DNA of 64,000 nt from Toxonevra muliebris (GCA_963691655.1 OY829326.1:35553989-35617988); one strand, 5' to 3'. Shown: positions 1 to 10,790, counted from the first letter of the stretch. Translations and numbers: made by a program. Notes: generated by a model not told the origin, from the letters alone.

Positions 1-236
1 TCAGATACCACCTAAGTAAATTAGGTTTGTCACATGAAACAGAATGACGTCTATGTATGGAGGATGATGAGACGACATCTCACATTCTGTGTAAATGTCC
101 AGCCTTGCCTCGGCAAAGAAGAGGTATTTTTAGAAACCCGTTCCTATCAACAAACGAAATCAAAACCTTGTCTTAATTTTTGTCTTTTAGGTCGCTGTGC
201 TTGACTTTCGAGTCGCCTCAACCGCTTAATAATAAT
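1..236 (+). mobile_element. 3' end of a non-LTR retrotransposon (LINE)
   Basis: Read from base 3, the plus strand encodes the C-terminal tail of a LINE polyprotein: a HLSKLGLSHETE stretch, then RLCMEDDETTSHILCKCPAL, the Cys-rich CRLC...E..SHILC.CPAL motif found at the end of Jockey/R1/LOA-type ORF2. The first Cys of that motif is a TGA (45-47), so the copy is dead. The ORF closes at a TAA near 173. A short 3' UTR follows, ending in (TAA)n at about 228-236. The UTR piece TAGGTCGCTGTGCTTGACTT (188-207) also forms the tail of the composite SINE at 48.8 kb. The 5' part lies outside the window. The clade is not resolved. Confidence 0.8.
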
Positions 237-1429
237 GTGTTTTTTGAATTTTTTGTGTTAGTTTTTTAACTTTGTCACACTGTTCATTGCGTGTTTGTAT
301 CGTCTTAACGGAACTTTCATATATGTGTGTGTATGTGTGTGTACATGTGTTCGTTTATTTGGTGTTCAACCCATTTGTAAAATAATGTGTTTTATTATAT
401 TATTGCGAGGGACAAAATAAAAATGAAAATAAAAATAAAAACACTCAATAAATACAATTTATAATGGCCATGATGGTACTTCTTTCCCTCATTTTTCATC
501 ATATTTTTTTTTATTTATTTTATTCTTCTATTTATACTTACATCCTTATGGGTTTTCCATCCATTTAATATTCTCGTGAAAAACTTTTATAAATTTACAT
601 TTTGCTTTATTTTGTTAACATGATGAAAATATCCTTTAAAATGCATATATGCACATGTGTGTGTGTGTGAGTTCTTCATTTTTGAGGAAAACTTTTATAA
701 ATGAAGGCTGGTCGGTCGGAGCTGGATGAGCTATCATCATGGCCGCAAACATTAACAATGAAGTTCATTCGATGGTTCACGTTGGTTATTTTCCTGCTTA
801 CTTTTCTGAGCTCAACTTCTGAATGAAATGTGAGAATATACCTAAGTAGGTATGAGTGTAAATGTAAATCCCTCATGAAAACCGAAACACGCGCCAAAAA
901 CTGAAAACAAACAAACAAACCGACGTCTTCTGGAATTTTTGCTTCTATATGCTGGCATTATTATATATATTTTACTTTTTTCCATTTTTTTCGTTATATT
1001 TTTCTTCTCATTGTTCCTGCTGTTGTTGTTATTATTGTTATTGTACAGATCAGACCCTAAAGCGCTGTGAAAATAATAATCCTGTGTGAGCATGTGTGTA
1101 AATGGATATTTTAAACTGATGGCATCCTTCCGTCCCAACCATTCATTCATGCATTCATTCTTTTTCTTAAAATGTTTTTTTTTTGGAAAGAATTTCCTTT
1201 TTTTCCTTCTCGTTTTTATTATGTAAATATCACATAAACACCCGGGAGCATCTTCAGCGCAATCATTCGAAACCGTTCCCGCAAAAAAACAAACAAAAAA
1301 TATCAAAAAGAAGCATCATTATCATACATTTTCCATAACCAACTTGTTGGACGAGCATTTGGCAATCATTTGTAAGCTTTTTCATAAAAAAATAAGAAAT
1401 CCAACATCTTTCATATAGGTATATAATAC
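237..1429. other. AT-rich non-coding sequence
   Basis: No credible coding sequence. It holds (TG)n tracts near 325-340 and 657-668, an AT-rich stretch, and short homopolymers. The reading frames seen here on the minus strand are low-complexity Phe/Lys/Asn runs. It lies upstream of the caps-like coding exon and is probably intron or upstream DNA of that gene. Confidence 0.6.
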
Positions 1430-2100
1430 AGCTACGGTCGAAATATTAGCAATGACATACAATTTTTAATTAATTATATGTTTAAAAAAAAAAAAAAATT
1501 AAAACTTGAAGAATAGCTTGCAGTATTGAGTGTCTAAAACATAAATAATTTTTATCTAAAAGGCTTCAAAAAAAAAAAAATAAGGGAAAAGACAAAAAAA
1601 ATACTATAAGCTCAAAACCATAATATTTTCGAAAATATTTCAAAATTTCGACTTAATAATCTCAAAATTTAATACTTTAATACTTTCAAAATAGTCAGTT
1701 ATTTAATGCTATCACTTGTGGATCCAATAAGGAGAGTTTTGTGAATAAACCTTGGCAATAACTTGTTCACTTTTAACAAAATCGATGTAAAATCGACCTG
1801 CTCAATCCACAGACCTGAACTTGATTGAAAATATATGAATTTACAGTGAAAAGTGGTACTGAAAATCATGTCAAATATTTTAGAGGGTCTGTGAGAACAG
1901 TATTTCAAATGACTTTAGATAGTTGAATCTGCGTTGTCGTGGTGATTTGTTGGTAATAAGGTAAAAGAGTAGTAAGACTTAGTTTTAATGTTATCTAATA
2001 GAACTATAAAAACTGTTGAATCGTGCGTTAGCTACGAGTCTTCTACGACAATTTGCAAGAATATATCAAAAAGTTAGTCTAATTTAGTGCTCACAATATA
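1430..2100 (+). mobile_element. Degenerate Tc1-type transposon relic
   Basis: The left end, ACGGTCGAAATATTAGCAAT (1434-1453), resembles Tc1-type terminal repeats of flies. At about 1799-1830 the plus strand encodes PAQSTDLNLIENI followed by a stop. This is the decayed (W)PAQSPDLNPIENLW block that carries the third catalytic acidic residue of Tc1 transposases. Several stops follow. I could not find the matching right terminal repeat, so the right limit is approximate. Confidence 0.55.
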
Positions 2101-2679
2101 CACACCTCTTTAAGTTTCATACCATGCATCAAGGTTCGTGAGAAAATTTTATTTTTTGTATTTTTCAAAATTTGATAAAAATTACGTTTCTAAAACTTAA
2201 AAGTAGAAATAGAGCTGAAACACATAATTATTACGAGTCCTCAAAGTTTACTGATGAGTTATATTCATTTATGTGGCAATAACTTTTTTAGTAAAGCAAA
2301 ATTTAAAATATTATGCAAAACAAAGCATCTGAGATGGCTCAATATTCAATAACTCAAGAAAAAATTTTAAAAGAATATTTTTCGGGAATATTCCCCTTTT
2401 TGGTTTATTGTCAACAAATTTCCTTTTTCTATGGTTCTACGTTAAGTAGCTGGTTTATACTCACTAGCCAACAACAATTGGCTAACTGGAGAACCATTGG
2501 TGATATCCAGCCCGACTTAGGCAATAGAGTCTCACAAGATCTCTTGAATGGAGTCCAGGGGGGTTACTCCGTAGTTCGATTCAAAAGAAAATTTACTCGA
2601 ATTCGAACGATTGGTGATTTAATTTTTTAAATCTGGTATTGACAAATAATACTTCCATACTAAGGTGTCCCGTAATAAA
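2101..2679. other. No recognised feature
   Basis: AT-rich sequence. A 105-codon frame at 2313-2630 has no motif I recognise and a composition like random AT-rich DNA, so it is not called as a gene. Confidence 0.5.
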
Positions 2680-2970
2680 AAATTCAGGGTATATGAAAGG
2701 TGTCACACCCCACCTATATTTTTGTTGTAGCATGGCATTGTTAATTCACGTTCTTATACCAAATTCCTGTACTGTGCCCAAAAGATATACCCAAAAAACT
2801 ATTAGGATTCATTTTATTACGGTTCAGTTGAGTTATAGAAACAATATTTCAGGACGCTCTATATTCATATCAAAGACCATTCTTGAAATTATTTAAAAAT
2901 TTGAACCAATTTCATATTTATTATAAATATAGAATTTGTTACAGCGCCACCTATCGGATTTTAAGATAGT
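2680..2970. repeat. Dispersed repeat, copy 1
   Basis: It shares an ordered series of short blocks with 3435-3625: a (A)ATTCAGG(G/T)TATATG block, CCCACC(C)ATATTTTTG, GTAGCATG, then ACCAAAT..(C/T)TGTACTGTGC and ATTAG(G)ATT. The two copies lie in direct orientation on either side of a purine-rich tract. The sequence looks like an old transposon family, but no ends or coding capacity are visible. Confidence 0.6.
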
Positions 2971-2989
2971 TAGGCAGGGTCTTAAGATA

Positions 2990-3410
2990 TTTCATAAAGT
3001 AGTAGAAATAATAGTAGAAAAAGGAATGGAAAAAGGAGTAGAAAATAGCAGCAAAAAAGTGGAAGAAAATAGTAGTAGAAAAGGTAGAAGGAAAAATAAT
3101 AGAAAATAGTATTGCAAATTGCAGTAAAGAAGTACTAAAAAGGTAGCAGAAAAAATAGTAGAAAAATAGTTAAACATAATAGTACAAAAACAGTAAAAAT
3201 GGAGTAGAAAGAATGGTAGAAATAATAGTAAAAAATAGTAGTAGAAAAAACTGTAAAAAGTAGCAAAAAATAGTAGAACGTAGTAGTAGAAAATAAGAAA
3301 AAATGTATTAAAAAAGTAGTAAAAAAAAGTACTAAAACAGTAGTAGAAAATATTGGTTGAAAAAGTAGTAGAAAATAAGAAAAATTTGCAGGAGAAAAGA
3401 AGTTTAAAAG
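2990..3410. repeat. Degenerate purine-rich AGTAGAAAA tract
   Basis: About 420 bp in which the plus strand is almost all A and G with regular T, built from variants of (A)GTAGAAAA and GTAGTAGAAAAT. The opposite strand reads as poly-(Phe/Leu/Ser/Thr) frames (for example 2992-3177 and 3135-3416) that are by-products of the repeat. It is an expanded, mutated minisatellite between two direct repeat copies. Confidence 0.85.
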
Positions 3411-3434
3411 TACCATATATGCCTCCTAGAATAT

Positions 3435-3625
3435 CTCATAAGGGAAATTCAGGTTATATGGAAGGAGCCACACCCCCTTTGTCAATCCCACCCATATTTT
3501 TGCGGTAGCATGTTACTGTCAATTCTCGTTATTGTACCAAATTTTTGTACTGTGCTATAAATAGTTCTTGAGATATACACAAAAAATTATTAGAATTATA
3601 TAGGAGGTGCCACGCCCACTTTCCC
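3435..3625. repeat. Dispersed repeat, copy 2
   Basis: Second copy of the block series at 2680-2970, in the same orientation. It includes GCCACGCCCACTTTCC near 3609. No ORF. Confidence 0.6.
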
Positions 3626-6600
3626 AAAAGTTATTATGAATAGCTATGTTTCATCCTCCCGCCCAAGACAATATATTCTGGAAATATGACTTCAATACAG
3701 ACAAAACTCTACGATAATATATATAAAGATTGAATGTACTTTAATCCGCATCGCCGTCATATCTCACACACAATTATTTTTATTCAATTTTAAAGTTACA
3801 ACACGCTGAATGGAAAACCCTTTACTATTATTATGACTGTACCTGTAAATACTACATATTTATGCCCACACGTTTGTATGCATGTATATGTTTATATATG
3901 CTTGCATGTGTGTGTGTGTGTGGCTGTCAGTTTTTTTTTCCACACAGGAAGGAAGAAATTTTCTTCATATCACCGAACATTTTAAAATACCAAAAACCCG
4001 AAAGCTCCACGCCCAGCCGTTCCATTATCAGCTCACAGCGGTAGCTGCTGCTGTTGCCTGCCGAAATTGCTTACGACTACGAAAAATTCATTGTCTTGTT
4101 GGGTGTCATGTTGCATTGGTGAGCGTGATAGGTACACACATACATACATATACATATATGCACATACTAAATATGTTGGTAAGGAATGGTAAAGTGTGGA
4201 AGGAAATTCACATTTTTATAGCATATAACCCTATGGCAAAATAATATGAGAAAAACATTGCCATCGAGATAAAGTCAAACGAAACGAAAACAAGAACAAA
4301 AAACCAAAAAAAAAAAAAACAAAAAGGTAAAACAGCAGCAGCAATCTAGGCCTCTAGGATATAACATTACTACAAACACACAATCACACACTTACATACG
4401 CCGCATAACTACACATACATATGTGTGTTAATATTTTGTAGAAAACTTATTTGCTTACTTCTTGTTTTTGTTTTTATTTTTTCGTGTTTTTTTTTGTTTT
4501 GTTTTTATTTGTATTCCTTCATCTTTCACACTATATATAGGATCCAGCTAGACATTGTTATACTTATTTATTATGTAAAATTTGTAAGAATGAAGATGTG
4601 TGTCGAGATAGCAAATAACAACAACAACAACAACAAAAACAAATTTAAATTGCTAAAAAGCTTCTGTGGGAACCAGACCTTAGCAACATACATGTATGTA
4701 TGTATGCAGAAGTCATCATCATCATCATCGTCACCATCCCACACGAGCTAAAGATTTTCTTGATTTTGACTATTTGCTCTCCTTATGTCCTTTTTGTGTT
4801 TTCTTTCCTCCCCTCTCTTACTCTTTTTCTCTTTCTCTTCTCCTCCCTCACTTTCTTTGCCATCTTTTTCTATATCTCTCCCCCGATTCTAAACTCCGGA
4901 CTCATTGCCTTAACTTTGAAAAAGTAAAGAAAGTATTAGCATTACTTTAAAGGATGTGAAATACCAATTTAAATACATATCTACAAACACTGAGTATGTG
5001 TGACTGTTTGTGTTGTTTTCTGTATATGATGATGTTGTTGTGATGTGATACTCTCGTGCATGATGTGCAAAAATACATTTTGTGATCCTTTATGCAGCCT
5101 TTGGGAATATTTAGATATACAATCTGCATGCATTTTTAAAATAATGAAAACTTTTTGATAAAGATTTAAATGAGTGGCAAATTTATAGTCAAAAGTCAGT
5201 GTGACTTAATTTATTTTGTTATGAAATATTTAATAAAACGAAGTGATTTTTGTTGTGTGACACTCGAGATATGAAATTCACAACATTCGCACACATACTC
5301 ACCCTAAAAACAAAAACAAAACTTGTCATTTTGACAGAGAGTAATTTACAAAAGAAAAATCATTTCGTTTTCTCAATTTGATGCTAGTTGATTCGCTTTG
5401 GGGGCATATAATTTGTTTTGTTGGCCAAAAGTTCTGAAGTTTCGCATAATTTTTCCGTGCTAATGCGAATTTTTCTCGGCCATCGGGTAAAATGTTTTTT
5501 ATATTGCGTTATGGACAAAGGATGTAAACGTATTCAGATAACAAGTGAAAATTGATGTGAGATTGCGGTAACTCCAATCAGAAATAATAAAGTTTTGCAT
5601 GGCTTTGAATTTTTTGAGGTGACGCTATAGCCTTTACTGGATCCAGAGATTTCCTAAGAGAGGGACGATCTTAATTTTTTTTTTAATCCAACGATCAAAA
5701 TGTATGCAATTTACGGTTTAAGAAAAACGGCATATAAATTTCTTAATTTCTTTCCCCATCCCCCACCTTTCTATTACCTTAGTACGTAGGCGGGTATGTC
5801 GAAAAAATTGTTTTTCGAAATTCAAAATTTCAAGTCGATAAAAAGTTGTCTCCATGGACCCACATAGATATACCGCAAATAATCATAAAAAAAAATAATG
5901 AATATGGTTCAATTGAAAAAAAAATTTTGTCTCCCGCAAGGGACCCAAATTTTATAATTTTTTTAAAAAATTTGAAATTTTCCATATTTTTTTACAATAA
6001 AGGATGAAGTAATTTTTTTTTTAAGTTGAGAAATGTTGGCAATATGGTGCGAAATAAAATAAAATAAATAAAATAATACTCTAATCAATAAGTAAGCTGT
6101 CTTGAATTTTATTTAAACTTAAAGGATTTTAAAGAAAAATTCGATTTTTTTTTTTCCTAATTTAAGAAATGTTGATAAAAGTTTATTCTTTGCCATTAAA
6201 TATTTCATTATTTACGTTCATCCTTCATTATACAAAAAAAAAAAAATGTGAAAAATTTCAATGTTCAGCTACACTTACACTTAATTTCCATCAGATTTTT
6301 TTGGTTTTTTTTTTTTGTGATTACTGGAAGTAAGCTGGTTTGATCTTCTTGAAATCATTATGAGATCTTTATGGAACTTGAAAGTTCTAGTTTTCAACGC
6401 AAACTATTTTCATTTATTCAGTTTAATGTTAGCCACGTCTTACAATAATGTAAAGTAGGCTTGGCACAAGTAGTTCATCCTTCGTTGAGATTACCCCGCA
6501 GAGAAAATTTGCAAATGTGTTAAGATCTTTTCTTCATCAGGCTCATTACAGCTCCTATACCAGTACAGTATACAATGAAATAGAGGCCGATTTTTTAAGT

Positions 6601-6859
6601 GTCTCACAGCAGTTACTGGCATTTATAATTGTATTTAAGAATTTTAAGTGCCGCTTAGGTAATTCATCTCCGGTCTCTGCGCATCAATGAATATATTCTA
6701 TTGCGCTAAAAACCATCAACGACAGTGTTCTTTCATAACTCAGTTTGCAGTGGCTTTGCGGTACAGAGAGAGCAAGTACACACTTTGGCCGGAACGGCTC
6801 AATATGGTACCGCATAGTAGAAGCTACAGTTTATTGCCGATTCCGAAAAGCGGTGTGTA
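3626..6859. other. Non-coding, simple repeats
   Basis: No gene is supported. It holds (TG)n at 3907-3921, (AAC)n at 4617-4640, (CAT)n at 4712-4728, C/T-rich sequence at 4790-4885, and homopolymer-rich sequence at 5650-6310 (for example around 5990-6320). It is probably intronic to the caps-like gene. Confidence 0.55.
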
Positions 6860-7057
6860 AATTTGTTATTGTGTGGTTTCGCCTTTGCCTATATTACAAG
6901 TATGTATACCTTCTTATAGTTGTCATTCATTTCATATCGATTGGAATATAAAAAGTTAATGAGAATTAACCACCACACCAAGACAGGAATCGAGCCTGCA
7001 ACCCCCTGGTGAAAGTCTAGTACGATACCTACTAAACTGTCGAGGTCGTTGATTACC
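6860..7057 (-). mobile_element. tRNA-derived SINE, minus strand
   Basis: On the minus strand the head reads GACCTCGACAGTTTAGTAGG (from about 7054 down), with a B box GGCTCGATTCC near 6990, then GGTGGTTAATTCTCATTAAC. This matches the first head of the composite SINE at 48.4 kb (GACCTCGATAGTCTAGTGG..., GGTTCGATTCC, GGTGGTTAATTCTCATAAG). The body downstream is diverged. A pol III-type A box/B box pair is visible; target-site duplications were not identified. Confidence 0.75.
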
Positions 7058-7225
7058 TATAACACTCCTGTTTTCTCTAGAATACAACTTCAAGTTTTAC
7101 GCAATTATAAGGTGTGAGTCGAGCAACCTTAACATATTAAAATGGAACCATACACAAGTACAAAAAGAAACTAATTCTCTGAGTGACCGGCAGAATTTAA
7201 CTAATTGCTAATTATTTCATTCTAT

Positions 7226-7500
7226 AAGGGTCGCAATAGCCTAGTGTGTAGTGTGTTGGAATGCTACTCAGCACGCTCTAAAATCATTCTACAGGGCACA
7301 ACCTTTTGGTTGGCAATGACAAAACTCCAAGAGTAGAAATTGTTTACGAAAAGCTTCTCACATCGCTGTTTAGATTGCGCATAAAACTGTAGGTCTCTTC
7401 CATTCGTGAAAAATTATAACTAGCTCATCATGAATGGACGCGGTCTAGGCTCTCCATGGGCTGTTGTACCATAATAATAATAGTAGTAGTAGTTATTCTA
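7226..7500 (+). mobile_element. SINE copy of the same family, degraded head
   Basis: An A-box-like TAGCCTAGTGTG (about 7240) starts the unit. The body GGTTGGCAATGACAAAACTC (7313 on) and AAAACTGTAGGTC (7384 on) matches the SINE body at 48.5 kb. The end, CCATGGGCTGTTGTACC, followed by (ATA/GTA)n at 7470-7493, matches the tails of the SINEs at 46.5 and 18.8 kb. The B box is not recognisable. Confidence 0.65.
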
Positions 7501-7980
7501 AAAGAGTTCAAGAATTTTCCTTTGACAAGGAACCTACAATTATAATTCCATTAAGCGTTCTGACTTCTCATGAAATTTATGGAAAGAAAATCAAATGAAT
7601 TAAAGTATCAGAATAATAAAATGGAATTAAAAATGAGTAGACTTGCATAGAAAAGTATAATTTCCATTAACAAAGAAAGGGCAGATATACTTGCTGTCTT
7701 CTTCCTCCACAACAAGAAAGACTATGCACTTTCTTAATCTCACGAGATAGGTTCAGTAATTTCCATTGACATATTGAGAATGTGACAAGTTTACGAATAT
7801 TTATCATCAATTACGGAAAAAAACCTTCGCTTACTAAAAATAAGAGTATGGTAATGCCAATGACCCCACTCTCTTTCTCCACCTAACCTAAACTTTAAAA
7901 ATCGATGTATGCTTCACATAAATATTAAAGTATATCTACAAAAAATTCTACCTAGATTTACTAATGAACAATAATTTACT

Positions 7981-7994
7981 TTCTTTTTTTTTAG
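7981..7994 (+). promoter_or_regulatory. 3' splice site before the caps-like coding exon
   Basis: A pyrimidine tract (TTCTTTTTTTTTAG) ends in AG at 7993-7994. The next bases (7995-8258) are rich in CAA/AAC/ACAAAAAC motifs, typical of a fly 5' UTR, and lead to the start codon at 8259. I infer that this is the acceptor of a 5' UTR intron; the donor is probably outside the window. Confidence 0.6.
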
Positions 7995-8258
7995 GTACTA
8001 CCAAATTTCGAATGTCTTTTACTATATGTGAAAGCCATTGGCAGCCAGTGCTAAAATACAGCAAAAGCAAAACTCAAATCTAACCAGCCACTACAACTGC
8101 AACTGTTGCAGTCACGATACCTTTACGAAATAAAAACAAGAACAACTACAACAACAAAATACAAAACAGCACCAAAAACAAACAAAAAAATAAACAAAAA
8201 TTTTAAATAAAGCGCAAAAAAGTTAAAAGAAAAACGTACCAGCAAAAGAGTAGCAACA

Positions 8259-9962
8259 ATGAGCACAACGAAAATAATGATAATGATGTCTGCTGCAGCT
8301 GGAGCTGTAACTTACCATCGACATCGACTGCAAACAGCAATAAGCTTTACAACGCATCGCTGGCTCCCAGCGATTACCATCACAATTTGCCTACTTAGCT
8401 CTGTGCTCATTTCGTCGGCGAATGGTTTGGCAAATTGCCCAAATGGTTGCGAATGCAACGATGATACGCTCGTGGTTAAGTGCGGCGAGGGCACCCTCGA
8501 TGTACTGCCCATCGCACTCAATCCGTCCATTCAGCGACTGGTGATAAAGAACAATAAAATTAAGACAATCGACTCATCGATACAATTCTATGCCGAGCTG
8601 ACATTCCTGGATTTATCTTATAACGATTTGATAACCATACCGCAGCGGACATTCGCTTTCCAGCGTAAATTGCAGGAGCTGCATTTGAATCACAATAAGA
8701 TTGGGCAGGTTAGCAACAAGACATTCATCGGCTTGGCATCGGTTACCGTGTTAAATTTACGTGGTAACTTGCTAGCGGAACTGGAGCAGGGCACATTCTC
8801 ACCGATGAGCAAAATTGAAGAACTGAATTTAGGCCAAAATCGCATAAGTCACATTGATCCGCACGCATTCGACGGTATGATAAATTTACGCGTTTTGTAT
8901 CTGGATGACAATACACTGACGACAGTGCCATCGATTATTACCTTTCAAGCGATGCCAAGCTTAGCTGAACTATTTCTGGGCACAAATTCTTTTATGACCA
9001 TACCAGCTGGTGCATTTAATGACTTGAAGGGCCTGACACGTTTGGATTTACGTGGCGCCGGGCTTCATAATATCTCAGCGGAAGCTCTTAAGGGGTTGGA
9101 GGGAGTACGTTATTTGGATCTCGCTGACAATCGCTTGCAAAGCATACCAACAACAGCGCTTAGCCACTTGGAGCGTCTGGAGGAATTATCACTGGGCCAG
9201 AATGATTTCGAAGTTATTGCAGCAGGCGCATTTGCGGGACTCAAGAACCTACGACGCTTGGAAGTAACTGGTGCGCAACGTTTACGACGCGTCGAAAATG
9301 GCGCCTTTGCAACGAACACAAATCTCGAATATCTGAATTTGTCGTCGAACAAAATGTTCAGCGAAATGCAGGAAAACGCACTAAGTGGCCTGCCGCACCT
9401 ACGGCATGTCCTATTGAAGGAAAATAACATGAACACATTATCTGAAGGATTGTTCCCATGGTCCGATTTGCAAACGCTAGACCTTTCGGACAATCCGATT
9501 GTGTGCGATTGTCGTGTCGTGTGGTTGCATAGTTTGCTTGTCTCCAAGAACGCTACTAGCGATCAGATTTCCAATGTGATATGCGCCTTTCCGGAACGTT
9601 TGCGAGAAGAATCCCTGAGTCAATTATCACCACCGGTGCTTGGATGCTCGCACAGTGACGCAAAGACACAAGCCATGATTGGTGTGTTGCTTGTTGTTAC
9701 TGCTGCCACTATTACAGCGCTGGCCCTTATCATTTATGGGTGTCGGCGTCGAATACGTGAGCTGCTTAAAGGTGGCTGGGGCAATTCGGCATTAGGCCGG
9801 AAAGAGCGTGAGTATCAAAAAACATTCTCCGATGAGGAGTTTATGACGCGACAGCAGCTTCCTTGCAGCTTGGCTACTGCTGCACCTTATCCCAGCGGGA
9901 GCTATCAGCCACATCAGTCACAATATATGGGCTCACGGCCGATACCTGTTACCGAACTATAG
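8259..9962 (+). CDS. caps: Capricious/Tartan-type LRR transmembrane adhesion protein
   Basis: 567-residue single-pass membrane protein of the Drosophila capricious/tartan family. In Drosophila these act in synaptic target choice, boundary formation and epithelial cell affinity. Visible order: hydrophobic signal segment at about 35-56; Cys-rich LRR N-cap at 60-75 (CPNGCECN...C); about 13-14 LxxLxLxxN repeats from 92 to 410; LRR C-cap at 412-463 with the NPxxCDCRVVWL motif; transmembrane helix at 472-494; then an Arg-rich stop-transfer and a 72-residue tail with GNSALGRKEREYQKTFSDEE and a PVTEL end. The start sits in a good fly context (CAACAATGAG) after a CAA-rich 5' UTR. The short tail favours capricious over tartan, whose cytoplasmic part is long. 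Choosing caps rather than trn rests on memory of the families. The whole coding part is one exon. The stop is TAG at 9960-9962; see the readthrough entry. Confidence 0.9.
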   Translation: MSTTKIMIMMSAAAGAVTYHRHRLQTAISFTTHRWLPAITITICLLSSVLISSANGLANCPNGCECNDDTLVVKCGEGTLDVLPIALNPSIQRLVIKNNKIKTIDSSIQFYAELTFLDLSYNDLITIPQRTFAFQRKLQELHLNHNKIGQVSNKTFIGLASVTVLNLRGNLLAELEQGTFSPMSKIEELNLGQNRISHIDPHAFDGMINLRVLYLDDNTLTTVPSIITFQAMPSLAELFLGTNSFMTIPAGAFNDLKGLTRLDLRGAGLHNISAEALKGLEGVRYLDLADNRLQSIPTTALSHLERLEELSLGQNDFEVIAAGAFAGLKNLRRLEVTGAQRLRRVENGAFATNTNLEYLNLSSNKMFSEMQENALSGLPHLRHVLLKENNMNTLSEGLFPWSDLQTLDLSDNPIVCDCRVVWLHSLLVSKNATSDQISNVICAFPERLREESLSQLSPPVLGCSHSDAKTQAMIGVLLVVTAATITALALIIYGCRRRIRELLKGGWGNSALGRKEREYQKTFSDEEFMTRQQLPCSLATAAPYPSGSYQPHQSQYMGSRPIPVTEL

Positions 9963-10790
9963 CTAGAAGCTCCACCCCCACCTCTACATCGAGGTCGGGG
10001 GGCCTCGAATGCGAATTCAAATACCCTACAACAGTTAAAAGTGCCCATATCAGCCTCATCGATGCTTAATGGCGGTGGAGGACTACCCGTTGACACACAA
10101 TCACCTTTCGTGCAGCTAAGTCAAATACATCTCATGACGAATAATACCACAGCAGCAGCTGTACTACCCAATACATCTACATCCGGTTATCTCTCGCAGC
10201 AAGATATGCGAAAACTGCCCAACGGGCACATTCCGCACACGCTCTCTTCCTTGCCGCGTCATAGCGCACGCCAGCAGGAAAGCTACCAAACGCAAGATCA
10301 CTACAGTCAGCCTCTAGCTAATGGCGGTGGCCCATTAGGCGGCATCAGCCTAGGCATGCACAAGTCGGCCACAACTGATCGTCATATACGCTTAACCCAG
10401 GACCATTTCAATCACAATACGCATGGCACTTACGGCAAACACAATACGCTCAGCAGCATCAACGGCAGCGGCAACGGATCACATCATTCCGCAGACGGTA
10501 ACTACATACACAATAACTCGCACTATTCTCTGCCGCTGGATCACGATTTGCCACCTAGTCCTACGCCAACACCGCCACCGCCAGCACTGCCGATGCGCAA
10601 TGGCAGCTGCGGTGGCAGCGGCGTCGGAACAGCCATCCCCACCTCACTCATGATCCACAGCAATACCGCGGGACGACGTTCGTTCAACAGCAACAACAAC
10701 AACATTGCCAGCAATAATAACAACAACAACAACAACAGCAATGCCGTAGCATTGACAAACAACAATGGCAGCTTGAGGCGGTATCACTGA
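9963..10790 (+). CDS. caps: In-frame C-terminal extension after TAG (probable stop-codon readthrough)
   Basis: Directly after the TAG, the same frame runs with no stop for 275 codons to TGA at 10788-10790. A readthrough product would have about 843 residues. The extension begins LEAPPPPLHRGRG, is rich in Ser, Asn, His and Gly, carries a PPSPTPTPPPPALP proline motif (about 10549-10590) and a poly-Asn run from (AAC/AAT)n at 10687-10740, and ends LRRYH. This is cytoplasmic low-complexity sequence, typical of fly readthrough domains. The stop is followed by CTA, the efficient readthrough context described in Drosophila and vertebrates, and a hairpin lies at 9975-10001. No intron fits: a splice removing the TAG would need a 14-nt intron. 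The alternatives are that the TAG is an assembly error or allele, or that a downstream cistron starts separately; no ATG opens the frame near its beginning. Confidence 0.72.
   Translation, partial: LEAPPPPLHRGRGASNANSNTLQQLKVPISASSMLNGGGGLPVDTQSPFVQLSQIHLMTNNTTAAAVLPNTSTSGYLSQQDMRKLPNGHIPHTLSSLPRHSARQQESYQTQDHYSQPLANGGGPLGGISLGMHKSATTDRHIRLTQDHFNHNTHGTYGKHNTLSSINGSGNGSHHSADGNYIHNNSHYSLPLDHDLPPSPTPTPPPPALPMRNGSCGGSGVGTAIPTSLMIHSNTAGRRSFNSNNNNIASNNNNNNNNSNAVALTNNNGSLRRYH
9975..10001 (+). promoter_or_regulatory. RNA stem-loop 12 nt downstream of the TAG
   Basis: CCCCCACCTC (9975-9984) pairs with GAGGT-C-GGGGG (9991-10001). This gives ten Watson-Crick pairs with a single bulged C at 9996, closed by a 6-nt loop TACATC. 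The position just after the stop matches the stimulatory structures described for Drosophila readthrough genes such as headcase. Its role here is inferred. The pairing can be read directly and would be unusually GC-rich for this AT-rich region. Confidence 0.75.

Noticed and set aside
2992..3416. Phe/Leu/Ser-rich minus frames
   Set aside because: Translation of the AGTAGAAAA repeat tract.
9946..9976. Splicing as the explanation for the in-frame TAG in the caps-like gene
   Set aside because: The nearest GT before the TAG and AG at the TAG would give a 14-nt intron, with no usable branch or pyrimidine tract.
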